From Methylocystis sp. MJC1 (lineage in GTDB: Bacteria; Pseudomonadota; Alphaproteobacteria; Rhizobiales; Beijerinckiaceae), in NCBI RefSeq assembly GCF_026427715.1, contig NZ_CP107558.1, positions 2,021,001-2,085,000 on the forward strand: a stretch of 64,000 nucleotides of DNA. Reading direction: 5' to 3'. A program made the position numbers and the translations under genes. Positions 1 to 8,325 of the stretch are shown piece after piece; within the stretch, counting starts at the first letter, position 1, and every line of letters begins with the position of its first letter. The notes under the pieces are model-generated. The model was not told the origin of the DNA. It made no database searches and saw only the letters and a program-made list of their open reading frames with translations.

Positions 1-124
1 CGGTGAGAATGACGCTCGGCAACGCCTCGAGCACGCAGCTGCGGCCGCGCTCGTCGATGATCTTGAGCGGGGTAAACTCGCCGCGCCGGGGGTCGTCGCG
101 TCTGGGGCGATCCGAAAGGCTCAT
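1..124 (-). CDS. ntrB: NtrB-like nitrogen sensor kinase, N-terminal fragment
   Basis: Only the first 41 codons are in the window; the gene runs off the left edge. The ATG overlaps the dusB stop codon (ATGA), so the two genes are probably translationally coupled. The visible peptide contains VLEALPSVILT, which resembles the start of the PAS domain of NtrB proteins. In many alphaproteobacteria dusB is directly followed by ntrB-ntrC-ntrY-ntrX, and this context is the main support for the name. The kinase core cannot be seen, so another PAS protein is possible. Confidence 0.55.
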   Translation of the reverse strand, partial: MSLSDRPRRDDPRRGEFTPLKIIDERGRSCVLEALPSVILT

Positions 125-1164
125 GCGGCGACCTCTTGTCCCTCTGTAAAAGTGGCGTCGATCAGCCGAAAGGCCTCCGACGCGCAATTGGCGGTGACGA
201 GCGCGTGGCGCAGCGCCGCGACCTCGGCGCAAGCGGCGCCGAAAGCCTCGTCGACATAGGCGGCGAGATGTTTGCGCGCATGGCGCAGGCCCGCCTCCGC
301 GCCCATTTGCGTGAGAAGCCCATCGAGATGCTCGCGCGCGAGCGCGCTGCGCTCGGCGGGCGAAGGCTCGGCGCGACGCCGCCCGGCGCCAAGATAATGA
401 GCAATATCGCCGACGAGCCAGGGCCGCCCCTGCGCGGCGCGGCCGACCATCACCGCATCGGCGCCGGATAATCTCAGCATTTCCGCGGCGTCCTCGACCG
501 AGCCGCAATCGCCATTGGCGATCACCGGGATCGAAACGGCTTGCTTGACCGGAGCGACCGCCGCCCAATCGGCGCGGCCTTTGTAGAATTGCTGTCGTGT
601 GCGTCCATGGACGGTGATCAGCGCGGCGCCCTCCCGCTCGGCGCGGCGCGCCAGCTCCGGCGAATTGCGCGAGGCGTCGTCCCAGCCGAGCCGCATCTTC
701 ACGCTCAGCGGAACGCGGATGGCCGCGCGCGCCGCCGCGATGAGGGCCGAGGCCTGGTCGAGGTCGCGCATCAGCGCCGCGCCGGCGAGACCGCCGGTCA
801 CCCGCTTGCAGGGGCAGCCCATATTGATGTCGACCCAATCGGCGCCCGCTTCTTCAGCATGGCGTGCGGCGATGGCGATCTCCTGCGGGTCGCGCGCCGC
901 GATCTGGATCACGCGCGGCGCCGTATTTGTATCGCTGGAAGATGCGAGCCGCAGCGCGGTCTCGCGGTCGCCTCGCGCGACGCCGGCCGCCGTAATCATC
1001 TCGCTCACGGTCGCGCTGGCGCCATAGCGTTCGGCAATGCGGCGCATGGCTGGATCCGTGACGCCTGCCATAGGCGCAAGAAAAGCGCGCCCTGACAGAC
1101 GGATTGCCCCGATCCGCAGCGCCTCTCGCTCGGGTTCAAAGCCCAATTTTTTGGCAGCAGTCAT
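121..1164 (-). CDS. dusB: tRNA-dihydrouridine synthase DusB
   Basis: Flavoenzyme that reduces uridine to dihydrouridine in the tRNA D-loop, using NADPH. The 347-residue protein shows the FMN-barrel motif APMAGVTD at about residues 30-37 and the catalytic-cysteine motif NMGCPCK at about 115-121. [11 protein letters not shown] follows, as in the family. The frame is open further upstream, but the ATG at 1164 gives the usual family length and keeps the start clear of the divergent ispDF start at 1266. The end overlaps the ntrB start by 4 bases, the classic alphaproteobacterial arrangement. Confidence 0.93.
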   Translation of the reverse strand: MTAAKKLGFEPEREALRIGAIRLSGRAFLAPMAGVTDPAMRRIAERYGASATVSEMITAAGVARGDRETALRLASSSDTNTAPRVIQIAARDPQEIAIAARHAEEAGADWVDINMGCPCKRVTGGLAGAALMRDLDQASALIAAARAAIRVPLSVKMRLGWDDASRNSPELARRAEREGAALITVHGRTRQQFYKGRADWAAVAPVKQAVSIPVIANGDCGSVEDAAEMLRLSGADAVMVGRAAQGRPWLVGDIAHYLGAGRRRAEPSPAERSALAREHLDGLLTQMGAEAGLRHARKHLAAYVDEAFGAACAEVAALRHALVTANCASEAFRLIDATFTEGQEVAA

Positions 1165-1265
1165 CTTGCCTATACCATAAGCAGCCAGCTTCGCAGTTGC
1201 AACATAGCATTTCGCCGCATTTTCGCACATTTGACGCGATGCAGGAAAAGCGACACAGGAGCGGC

Positions 1266-2504
1266 ATGGTTGCTGAAACGGAAATCTCTATCCTCGTCGT
1301 CGCGGGGGGACGCGGTTCGCGCGCCGGCGAAGGCATGCCCAAACAATACCGACGGCTTGCCGACAAGACCGTGCTGGCACGCACGCTGGAGGCGATGGGC
1401 GCCAGCGCGCCGGGCGCGCGCCTGAAGGCTGTTATCCACCCGGACGACCGCGCGCTTTATGCGCAAAGCGTCGCCGAATTGAGCGACGCGGCGCGCGCCG
1501 CCGTCTCGGAGCCTGCGCTCGGCGGCGCCACAAGGCAGGAGAGCGTGCGCAACGGGCTCGAAGCCGTCGCCCGAGAGAGCGCGCCGCAGATTGTGCTGAT
1601 CCACGACGCCGCCCGGCCCTTCGCCGATCCCGCGCTCATCGCCCGCGCGATTGCGGCGGCGCGCGCCCATGGCGCGGCCGTCCCCGGCGTGCCGCTCAAC
1701 GACACGGTAAAGGAGATCGACGCGGCTGGCTTCGTGGTCGCGACGCCCGACCGCGCGAGGCTGCGCGCCGTGCAGACGCCGCAGTCTTTCCGCTTCCCGC
1801 TCATTCTGGCGGCGCATCGCGCGGCCGCCGCGGCCGATCGCGAATACACCGACGACGCCATGATCGCGGAAGCCGCCGGCCACGCCGTGCATGTCTTTCC
1901 CGGCGATCTCGCCAATTTCAAGCTCACGACGCCAGAGGATTTCGCACGCGCCATGGATCAGATCAAAGCCGCAGCTCCCCAATCAGATGATTTAACAAAT
2001 GTTAGAACAATAAATGTTCTAACGGACGTTAGAACAGGCCAAGGCTATGACGTCCATGCTTTCGCCGAGGGCGACCAGGTCTGGCTCGGCGGCGTGTCGA
2101 TCCCCCATAGCCATTCCCTCGCCGGCCATTCCGACGCCGACGTGCTGATGCACGCCATCACCGACGCGGTTCTCGGGGCGATAGCCGAAGGCGATATCGG
2201 TGCGCATTTCCCGCCCTCCGATTCCCAGTGGAAAGGCGCGGCCTCGAAAATCTTCCTCGAACATGCCTGCAAGCTCGTCCGCGCGCGCGGCGGCATGATC
2301 GCCCATATCGACGCGACGGTAGTCTGCGAGGCGCCGAAGGTCGGCCCGCATCGCGACGCCATCCGCGCGAGCCTCGCAGAAATCATGGAGCTGGATATCG
2401 GCCGCGTGGCGATCAAAGCGACGACGACCGAAAAGCTCGGGTTTACCGGGCGTCGCGAGGGGATTGCGGCGCTGGCGATCGCGACGGTGCGGCTGCCGGA
2501 GTAG
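1266..2504 (+). CDS. ispDF: Bifunctional IspD/IspF, MEP isoprenoid pathway
   Basis: Fusion of 2-C-methyl-D-erythritol 4-phosphate cytidylyltransferase (IspD, about residues 1-235) and 2-C-methyl-D-erythritol 2,4-cyclodiphosphate synthase (IspF, about 253-412). These are steps 3 and 5 of the non-mevalonate pathway. IspD shows [11 protein letters not shown] and the downstream MPKQ. IspF shows [11 protein letters not shown] with the metal-binding Asp-x-His, then [10 protein letters not shown]. The ATG at 1266 follows AGGAG by 4 bases and is preferred to an in-frame ATG at 1239. The linker coding region is AT-rich and carries three copies of a 9-base motif (see 2001-2036). Fused ispDF is common in alphaproteobacteria. 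Confidence 0.95.
   Translation: MVAETEISILVVAGGRGSRAGEGMPKQYRRLADKTVLARTLEAMGASAPGARLKAVIHPDDRALYAQSVAELSDAARAAVSEPALGGATRQESVRNGLEAVARESAPQIVLIHDAARPFADPALIARAIAAARAHGAAVPGVPLNDTVKEIDAAGFVVATPDRARLRAVQTPQSFRFPLILAAHRAAAAADREYTDDAMIAEAAGHAVHVFPGDLANFKLTTPEDFARAMDQIKAAAPQSDDLTNVRTINVLTDVRTGQGYDVHAFAEGDQVWLGGVSIPHSHSLAGHSDADVLMHAITDAVLGAIAEGDIGAHFPPSDSQWKGAASKIFLEHACKLVRARGGMIAHIDATVVCEAPKVGPHRDAIRASLAEIMELDIGRVAIKATTTEKLGFTGRREGIAALAIATVRLPE
2001..2036. repeat. Inverted/direct GTTAGAACA repeats inside ispDF linker
   Basis: GTTAGAACA occurs at 2001-2009 and 2028-2036, and its exact reverse complement TGTTCTAAC lies between them at 2015-2023. A fourth copy lies at 3900-3908 in the acyltransferase gene. 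The motif codes for V-R-T or V-L-T, so all copies stay in frame. The stretch is much richer in A and T than the rest of the gene. It encodes only the interdomain linker, where extra residues should be tolerated. The function is unknown. Confidence 0.6.
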
Positions 2505-2665
2505 CGGGGCGTGCGTTGGCGGCTCGAGCGGCAGCCGCCGACGCCGAGGCCAACGCCTGGGCAGCCTTCTGTGACGCGCGCTGCCGGGCGCAACTTCCTG
2601 TCGTAATTCTCCGGCTGAGGAAACGAGTCATACCATTTCCGATTGAACGGCTCGCATTGAGGAAT

Positions 2666-2767
2666 GTCATTCCCGCCGGGCTGAAAGCCCGATCGGGAAT
2701 CCAGAGCCATAGTAGCTAGTGTTGCTCTGGATTCCCGATCGCTTACTATGCGAGCGTCGGGAATGAC
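2666..2767. repeat. Dispersed intergenic palindromic repeat, family A
   Basis: About 100-base imperfect palindrome that begins GTCATTCCCG and ends with CGGGAATGAC. Internal matched pieces are CCCGATCGGGAATCCAGAG on the left arm and CTCTGGATTCCCGATCG on the right. A second copy of the family lies at 61679-61782. It fills most of the 453-base gap between ispDF and the acyltransferase; I see no gene in the rest of that gap. Repeats of this type resemble REP/MITE-like elements. Confidence 0.8.
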
Positions 2768-2957
2768 ACCGAACCAATCAAGCGGATATCGTATCAGAGT
2801 GACGAACTCTTCCCCGGCTGGAGCGTTTCAACGAGCCGATGACATGGTGACATTCACCACGTTTCCAAGAAATTGCAGACTTTTTTGCGCGGCGTGCGCA
2901 TGAACGCTTTGGGGCACGATTGGAGTAAAACTGCGCATTTTTTGAGGGCCATTTTTC

Positions 2958-4040
2958 ATGCTCGCGAGCACCAAGGCCGTCGTTTCCGCCTTCCCCGCCA
3001 CACGCATCGATTGGGTCGATTACGCCAAGGGCTGGTGCATCATCCTCGTTGTGATGATGCATTCGACGCTGGGCGTCGAGCAGGCGCTCAGCCAGCAGAG
3101 CTGGCTTCATGGCTTCATCGACTGGGCGCGGCCCTTCCGCATGCCCGATTTTTTTCTCGTCGCGGGTCTCTTTCTCTCGCGAACGATCGACAAGCCCTGG
3201 GCCGACTATCTTGACCGCAAGGTCCTGCACTTCGCCTATTTCTTCATGCTTTGGACGTTGATCCAGGGCGCGCCCAAACTGCTGCTCGCGGGCGGCGATC
3301 CCTTGTCGATTGTGGGTGATCTTGCTTTCGCAATGATCGAACCCTTCGGCACGCTGTGGTTCATCTATCTGCTGCCGATCTTCTTCGTGACCACCAAGCT
3401 CCTGCGCCGCGCGCCGCCCTGGGCTGTGCTGGCCGCCGCCGGCGCGCTGCAAATGACGGACGTCGTCACACATTCAATCGTTATCGACGAATTCGCCGCC
3501 CGTTACGTCTACTTCTATGCAGGCTATTTTTATGCGGCGCGTATTTTCGCCTTTGCTGAAGCTGCGCGCGCGAAGCTGCGCCGGACCATCCCGGCGCTGA
3601 TCATCTGGGGCGCCGCCAACGAATTTGCTGTGCGATACGGCTATTCGGGTCTCCCCGGAGTCTCGCTTCTTCTCGGCTTCGCTGGCGCGGGGGCCGTCGT
3701 CGCTTTCTCGGCGCTGCTCGCGGAAATCCGCGCTCTGCCCCAATTGGCTTGGCTGGGCGCGCGTTCGATCGTCGTCTATCTGGCCTTCTTCCTGCCGATG
3801 GCCGCCACCCGCATCGCCCTTCTAAAGACCGGCCTCATTGCGGATGGGGGCGTAATCGCGCTGACCGTCACAGCCGTCGCGGTCTGGGTTCCAATAATTG
3901 TTAGAACATTGACACAGGCGACTCCGTTCGAATGGTTGTTCGAACGTCCTGCGTTTTTCAGGACGGGCGGCGCACGCGTCGTTCCGGTTCGCGCGCCGGA
4001 AGACTCGCAGGCCGCGTCGGAGGCGCGTCGATATGGGTGA
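2958..4040 (+). CDS. Acyltransferase family 3 membrane protein
   Basis: Integral membrane acyltransferase of the OafA/ExoZ-like type (360 aa), likely O-acylating a surface sugar. The start resembles the family: RIDWVDYAKGWCIILVVMMH, with the conserved His after helix 1, then RMPDFFLVAGLF. About ten hydrophobic segments follow. The start ATG has GAGGG about 8 bases upstream. One GTTAGAACA motif lies near the 3' end at 3900-3908. It stands alone, without glycan genes beside it, so the substrate cannot be guessed. Confidence 0.8.
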   Translation: MLASTKAVVSAFPATRIDWVDYAKGWCIILVVMMHSTLGVEQALSQQSWLHGFIDWARPFRMPDFFLVAGLFLSRTIDKPWADYLDRKVLHFAYFFMLWTLIQGAPKLLLAGGDPLSIVGDLAFAMIEPFGTLWFIYLLPIFFVTTKLLRRAPPWAVLAAAGALQMTDVVTHSIVIDEFAARYVYFYAGYFYAARIFAFAEAARAKLRRTIPALIIWGAANEFAVRYGYSGLPGVSLLLGFAGAGAVVAFSALLAEIRALPQLAWLGARSIVVYLAFFLPMAATRIALLKTGLIADGGVIALTVTAVAVWVPIIVRTLTQATPFEWLFERPAFFRTGGARVVPVRAPEDSQAASEARRYG

Positions 4041-4159
4041 GCTGGCCCGCATGCATGTGAGCCGCATGCGGGCGCCCTCTTTCGCCGCGCGCCTTGACAA
4101 CCGCCGAACGCCGTCGCGTTAAGAGAGGCCGGGACAAGCCCGGCTTGTCGAGGCCGCCG

Positions 4160-4582
4160 ATGATCCGCGTCACCCCTTTCATTTCGCTGGACGACTCCGA
4201 GATTTCTCTGGAGTTTCTGCGCGCCTCCGGCCCCGGGGGGCAAAATGTCCAGAAGGTCGAGAGCGCCGTGCGGCTTCGGTTCGACGTTTGGCGGTCACCA
4301 AACCTTCCTGAACCGGTAAGACTGCGTCTGGCCCGCCTCGCCGGCTCCAGGCTCACCAAAGAGGGCGAGCTCATCATCGAGGCGCAACGCCATCGCACGC
4401 AGGAGCGCAACCGCGCCGACGCGCTGGAGCGGCTGATCGACCTCATCCGCGAGGCCGCCGTCCCGCCGCCGCCCCCAAGGCGCAAGACCAAGCCGACGCT
4501 CGGCTCGAAGATGCGGCGCCTCGAAGGCAAGAAGCTGCGCGGCGACGTGAAAGCCATGCGCGCGAAACCGGGGCAGGATTGA
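4160..4582 (+). CDS. arfB: Peptidyl-tRNA hydrolase ArfB (ribosome rescue)
   Basis: Releases peptides from stalled non-stop ribosomes by hydrolysing peptidyl-tRNA in the P site. The 140-residue protein has ISLEFLRASGPGGQNVQKV, with the catalytic GGQ, and a basic C-terminal tail rich in Lys/Arg that in ArfB enters the empty mRNA channel. The start at 4160 (MIRVTPF) follows GAGG and gives the family length; an upstream in-frame extension from 4094 is unlikely. pncC starts 3 bases after the stop, so the two genes probably form an operon. Confidence 0.92.
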   Translation: MIRVTPFISLDDSEISLEFLRASGPGGQNVQKVESAVRLRFDVWRSPNLPEPVRLRLARLAGSRLTKEGELIIEAQRHRTQERNRADALERLIDLIREAAVPPPPPRRKTKPTLGSKMRRLEGKKLRGDVKAMRAKPGQD

Positions 4583-4585
4583 GAG

Positions 4586-5077
4586 ATGGATATTACCTAT
4601 AACGTAAAAGCTATTACGCTTGTCGTAAAAGCTAAAGAACGCGGACATCGTGTGGCGACGGCAGAATCCTGCACGGGCGGCCTCGTCTCGGCCGCGATCA
4701 CCGACGTCCCCGGCGCGTCCGACGTCTTCGAACGAGGCTTCGTCACCTATTCCAACGACGCCAAGACAGACATGCTTCGCGTGCCCGAAGCCCTTCTTGC
4801 CGCCCATGGCGCCGTCAGCGCCGAAACGGCGCAAGCCATGGCGAAAGGCGCGCTGGAGCGTTCGTTAGCGGATATCGCCGTAGCCATCACCGGCATCGCC
4901 GGTCCCGGCGGCGGCTCGGCGCAAAAACCGGTCGGCCTCGTGCATTTCGCCTGCGCCAGGCGCGGGGGCGACATCGTGCTTCTGGAACGGCGCTTCGGCC
5001 CCCTCTCCCGGCGCGATATCCGCCAGGCCGCGGTCGATCAGGCGCTCGACCTCATGATCGCGGCGCTCAGCAGTTAG
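4586..5077 (+). CDS. pncC: Nicotinamide-nucleotide amidohydrolase (CinA C-terminal type)
   Basis: Deamidates nicotinamide mononucleotide in pyridine nucleotide recycling. This 163-residue protein is the stand-alone C-terminal CinA domain, with VATAESCTGG at about residues 26-35, SNDAKTDMLRV and AITGIAGPGG. The first 20 codons are oddly AT-rich and contain an 11-base direct repeat, CGTAAAAGCTA at 4603-4613 and 4624-4634, coding VKA twice. It follows arfB by 3 bases. Confidence 0.9.
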   Translation: MDITYNVKAITLVVKAKERGHRVATAESCTGGLVSAAITDVPGASDVFERGFVTYSNDAKTDMLRVPEALLAAHGAVSAETAQAMAKGALERSLADIAVAITGIAGPGGGSAQKPVGLVHFACARRGGDIVLLERRFGPLSRRDIRQAAVDQALDLMIAALSS

Positions 5078-5093
5078 CTGCGACAGAAAAACA

Positions 5094-5564
5094 CTATCTG
5101 CGCCCGTAGATGGCGTCTGCCCGGCTCACGAAGGCGTCGGCATATTTCTGAAACGCCTTGTCGAACATGGCGCCCATCAGAAGCCCGAGCGCGATGCTCT
5201 TGAACTCATAGGCGATGAAAAACTCCACGGTGGAGCGCGGCCGCCCATCCGGCCCCGGCGCGTCGTCGCGGAAGGACCAGCGGTTGTCCAGCTTGCGGAA
5301 AGGGCCGTCGATATAGGCGACCCTCACCTCCAGCTTGTTGGAATCACAAGTTACCCGGCTCGTGTAGCGCTCGCAGACAGCCTTGAAGCCGGCCTGCATT
5401 TCCGCAACGAGCTCGATGACCCCGGGGGCGATCTCGCTGCGCCGGCGCACCTTCATGCCCTCGCAGAGCGGCACGAATTTCGGATAGGAGTCGACATCGC
5501 AGACGAGCGCAAACATATCTGCGGCGCTGTGTGACACATGGCGGCGAGTGCGAAAGCTTTTCAT
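5094..5564 (-). CDS. Coq10/RatA-family START-like protein
   Basis: A 156-residue SRPBCC (START-like) lipid-binding protein. The start resembles Coq10 and RatA: HSAADMFALVCDVDSYPKFVP, followed by VIELVAEMQAGFKAV and a C-terminal FKSIALGLLMGAMFDKAF. In alphaproteobacteria this family is linked to coenzyme Q function, whereas E. coli RatA was described as a ribosome-associated toxin; the sequence does not decide between them. It is convergent with pncC, with 16 bases between the stops. lipA, its frequent neighbour in this group, lies about 1 kb away. Confidence 0.85.
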   Translation of the reverse strand: MKSFRTRRHVSHSAADMFALVCDVDSYPKFVPLCEGMKVRRRSEIAPGVIELVAEMQAGFKAVCERYTSRVTCDSNKLEVRVAYIDGPFRKLDNRWSFRDDAPGPDGRPRSTVEFFIAYEFKSIALGLLMGAMFDKAFQKYADAFVSRADAIYGRR

Positions 5565-5676
5565 GAGGCTCGGCTTTTAAGCCATTTCCCCGCCCGATGG
5601 AAAGCCGTCGCCCAAGCGCCTCTCGCGCCATCGACGGAAAAGGTCTAGCCTACCCTTGTTGTAGCGGGGAAAAATC

Positions 5677-6171
5677 ATGGCGGATAAGTCCAGCTTCACG
5701 GCCGACCAGTGGGACAGGATCATTCAGGCGCCTCTTTTAGCCGGATTCGCCATCAGCGCCGCCGATCCGAACGGCTTTATCGGCGCGCTGCAGGAAGGCA
5801 TGGCCAGCGCCCAGGCTCTAGCAGCCGCAAAAACAGACGGCGGCTCGGATGAATTGATCAAAGCCGTTGTGGACGACCTTCTCACGCCCGAAGGCCGGAC
5901 CTCCGCCCGCGAAGGGATCAGGAAGATCATTCAGGGCGTAGAGCTCAACGAGATCAAGATCCGGGCCTTGGAGGAATTGCGCAGCACGGCCAAAATCCTC
6001 GACGCCACCGCGCCGTTGGAGGCCCGGCCATTCAAGAACTGGCTCAGCCAGATTGCGTGGTTTGTCGCCGAAGCCAGCGCCGAGGGCGGGTTTCTCGGTT
6101 TTGGCGGAGAGAAAATCAGCGCCGCCGAGCGGGCGACGCTGGCCGAGATCGCTGCGGCGCTCGGCGCCTAG
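5677..6171 (+). CDS. Conserved hypothetical, mostly helical, 164 aa
   Basis: I do not recognise a family. The protein has no signal peptide or membrane segment. It starts MADKSSFTADQWDRI and is rich in Ala, Glu and Lys, with several predicted helices and a glycine patch (GGFLGFGGEK) before the C-terminal helix. Codon use matches neighbouring genes, which supports it being a real cytoplasmic protein. It stands alone, divergent from the coq10-like gene. Confidence 0.7.
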   Translation: MADKSSFTADQWDRIIQAPLLAGFAISAADPNGFIGALQEGMASAQALAAAKTDGGSDELIKAVVDDLLTPEGRTSAREGIRKIIQGVELNEIKIRALEELRSTAKILDATAPLEARPFKNWLSQIAWFVAEASAEGGFLGFGGEKISAAERATLAEIAAALGA

Positions 6172-6307
6172 CCCAAGGACGCCGCAAGCACGCGTCACTT
6201 CGGCGATCCATGCCGCTTCCAGGGGTTACATGACGCGCCTTACGCGAGCGCTCGAGAGTCCCGGCGGAGGGCGCTTCTCTTAGGCGCCAAGCGCGCCGCG
6301 GGGTCAC

Positions 6308-6472
6308 TCAGGAAAGGTTGCTGGAAACTTTTGCGAAGGTTCCTGACATTCTCGCCCCCGTAATCCTGAGCGCCGCGATAATGGCCACGCTGATCAAGGA
6401 AGCGATGACGCCATATTCAATGGCGGTCGCCCCGGATTCGTCGTCCGAAAAACTTCTGATCAATCTCGACAT
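6308..6472 (-). CDS. flp: Flp-family type IVb pilin subunit
   Basis: A 54-residue prepilin. It has a short basic leader, then the Flp cleavage motif G-ATAIEYG (cut after Gly14; Glu and Tyr at mature positions 5 and 6), then one hydrophobic helix of about 20 residues (VIASLISVAIIAAL). Upstream there is a GGATGGAG ribosome binding site. Flp pilins build Tad adhesion pili, but no other tad/cpa gene lies in the window, so this copy is an orphan. It may be exported by a Tad system elsewhere. Confidence 0.85.
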   Translation of the reverse strand: MSRLIRSFSDDESGATAIEYGVIASLISVAIIAALRITGARMSGTFAKVSSNLS

Positions 6473-6600
6473 TTGCTAGCTCCATCCTAGCATCTTTCGG
6501 CCACGTCATCGGCCGTACGCGTAACGATTAAGCTCGGAAAAATTCAATGGAGGGTTAATTTTAGGCGCAACAGGACGGTGCGGACATAGCTCTCGAAACT

Positions 6601-7575
6601 CTAACGAGAGGACGCCCTGCGCAGCTTTTCGAAATCTTCCCCGGCATGATGGGACGAGCGGGTCAGCGGCGAGGAGGCCACATAGGCGAAGCCCTTGGCG
6701 AGCGCGATCGCTTTATAGGCCTCGAATTCTTCCGGCGTGACGAACCGGTCGATGGGATGATGCTTTCGCGTCGGCTGGAGATATTGGCCGAGCGTCAGAA
6801 AATCGACGTCGGCGCTCCGCATGTCATCCATGACCTGCATGACCTCGTTGCGGGTCTCGCCGAGGCCGAGCATCAGGCCCGACTTGGTGAAAAGCTTCGG
6901 CTCGATCTCCTTGGCGCGCTGGAGCAGCCGCAGGGAATGGAAGTAGCGGGCGCCCGGCCGCACCGTGACATAGAGCGACGGCACGGTCTCGAGATTATGG
7001 TTGAAGACGTCCGGACCAGCCACCACAACTCGCTCGAGCGCCGCTTCCTTGCGCAGGAAATCGGGCGTCAGAACCTCGATCGTGGTTCTGTGACAGGCCG
7101 CGCGGATCGCTTCTATGGTGTGGGCGAAATGTTCGGCCCCGCCGTCGGGAAGATCGTCGCGATCGACTGAGGTGACGACGACATGGGAGAGCCCCAGGGC
7201 CTTGGTCGCCTCCGCCACCCTGCCCGGCTCGCCCGGATCGAGCGGCGCGGGCAAGCCAGTCGCGACGTTACAGAAGGCGCAGGCGCGGGTGCAGACCTCG
7301 CCCATGATCATGAAAGTGGCATGCTTCTTCTCCCAGCACTCGCCGATATTGGGACAGGCCGCCTCCTGGCAGACCGTGGTGAGGCCGGCCCCCTTCAATA
7401 GCGCGTTGGTCTCTCCCCAGGCGGCGGAGCCAGGCGCCTTGACGCGGATCCATGGCGGCTTCCTGAGGACCGGCTGATCCGGCCGCGCGGCTTTTTCCGG
7501 ATGGCGCAGGCCCGCGCCGTCTCGCGCCGCGCTTTTGGACCGAGGGTCGTCGTTGAGCAGGTCGATGGTGGGCAC
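6601..7575 (-). CDS. lipA: Lipoyl synthase LipA
   Basis: Radical-SAM enzyme that inserts two sulfurs into octanoyl-lipoyl domains. From the chosen start it has both iron-sulfur clusters: the auxiliary set Cys69, Cys74, Cys80 ([12 protein letters not shown]) and the radical-SAM set Cys95, Cys99, Cys102 (CTRACAFC). The C-terminal [10 protein letters not shown] is also typical. The start is a GTG (PTIDLLND follows) with AGGGAGAC just upstream. The longer frame to 7662 would overlap the downstream end of the neighbouring membrane protein gene and looks unrelated. Length 324 aa is normal. Confidence 0.95.
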   Translation of the reverse strand: MPTIDLLNDDPRSKSAARDGAGLRHPEKAARPDQPVLRKPPWIRVKAPGSAAWGETNALLKGAGLTTVCQEAACPNIGECWEKKHATFMIMGEVCTRACAFCNVATGLPAPLDPGEPGRVAEATKALGLSHVVVTSVDRDDLPDGGAEHFAHTIEAIRAACHRTTIEVLTPDFLRKEAALERVVVAGPDVFNHNLETVPSLYVTVRPGARYFHSLRLLQRAKEIEPKLFTKSGLMLGLGETRNEVMQVMDDMRSADVDFLTLGQYLQPTRKHHPIDRFVTPEEFEAYKAIALAKGFAYVASSPLTRSSHHAGEDFEKLRRASSR

Positions 7576-7598
7576 AGGGCGTCTCCCTGCGCCATTAT

Positions 7599-7928
7599 TT
7601 ACGCATGAGACTGGTGAATAGCAATGTCCTCGCCGGTCTCCGACGGATGGAGCCGGCGCCAAGCATAGGCTAGCCCCAAGGCCCCAATCGCGGCCGCCGC
7701 CAGCTCGTCCGCGCTGCCGTGCTCAGCCTGCCCGATCAGGTGGGCGAATTCCGCGCCCGTCCAAGCTCCGCAGACGCCGATCATCGATAGCGCGCTGGAC
7801 CAGCTCGCCCATCGACGGGGCCGCGAGAGCAGCCAGCCGACCATGGCGCCAATCGCCAAGAAGGTGATGAATTGAACGCAAGCGAAAAGGGCGGAAGCGC
7901 TGAACGCCTCGTCGAACGTCGCCCACAT
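7599..7928 (-). CDS. Small membrane protein of unknown function
   Basis: About 109 residues from the ATG at 7928; the frame extends to 8021. There are three to four hydrophobic segments ([21 protein letters not shown] and two shorter ones). The C-terminus is soluble and ends with an acidic-His tail. I do not recognise a family. It lies 23 bases upstream of lipA on the same strand and may share its transcript. Confidence 0.55.
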   Translation of the reverse strand: MWATFDEAFSASALFACVQFITFLAIGAMVGWLLSRPRRWASWSSALSMIGVCGAWTGAEFAHLIGQAEHGSADELAAAAIGALGLAYAWRRLHPSETGEDIAIHQSHA

Positions 7929-8325
7929 AGCCAACCCCAAAGGCTCGCCGCCAAGCCCAGTGGCCCGGCGCTCCTGCGGCCGACGGACCAACGCCCAAAA
8001 AGGGTAAAGGTTCCACATCAAGAATGAAAAAAACTGACTAGGAAATTCTTCTTAAAGTGATCAAGCAACAACTTCAGCCACGCAGCGAGAGAAGCGTTCG
8101 CGCTCATGTATCACGGAAAGAGACGGCAGTGAGCGGGTGCAGGCGAAGCTGCAAGGACGGCAACGCCCGGACGAATGAGGCGACGTGTGGCCGGCTTCTC
8201 AGCCTGGTCAACGCATCGCCTCAGGAGCCCAGACAAAATGTTGCGCCTTAACCTTAAGTTATTATTAGTAGTCACGTAAAAACAGTATGTTGTACTTAAT
8301 ACTAAGCTAAAAGATGAGCTATGCT
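7929..8325. other. Intergenic gap, no supported gene
   Basis: About 400 bases between dnaE and the membrane protein gene. The part near 8250-8320 is AT-rich, with CTTAACCTTAAGTTATTATT and similar runs, and may hold the promoter of a gene I cannot see or just dnaE downstream sequence. A short GTG frame at 8057-8251 has no clear ribosome binding site and codon use unlike its neighbours, so it is not called. Confidence 0.5.

Noticed and set aside
8057..8251. GTG-started 64-codon frame between dnaE and the membrane protein gene
   Set aside because: No good ribosome site, no recognisable domain and unusual codon use.
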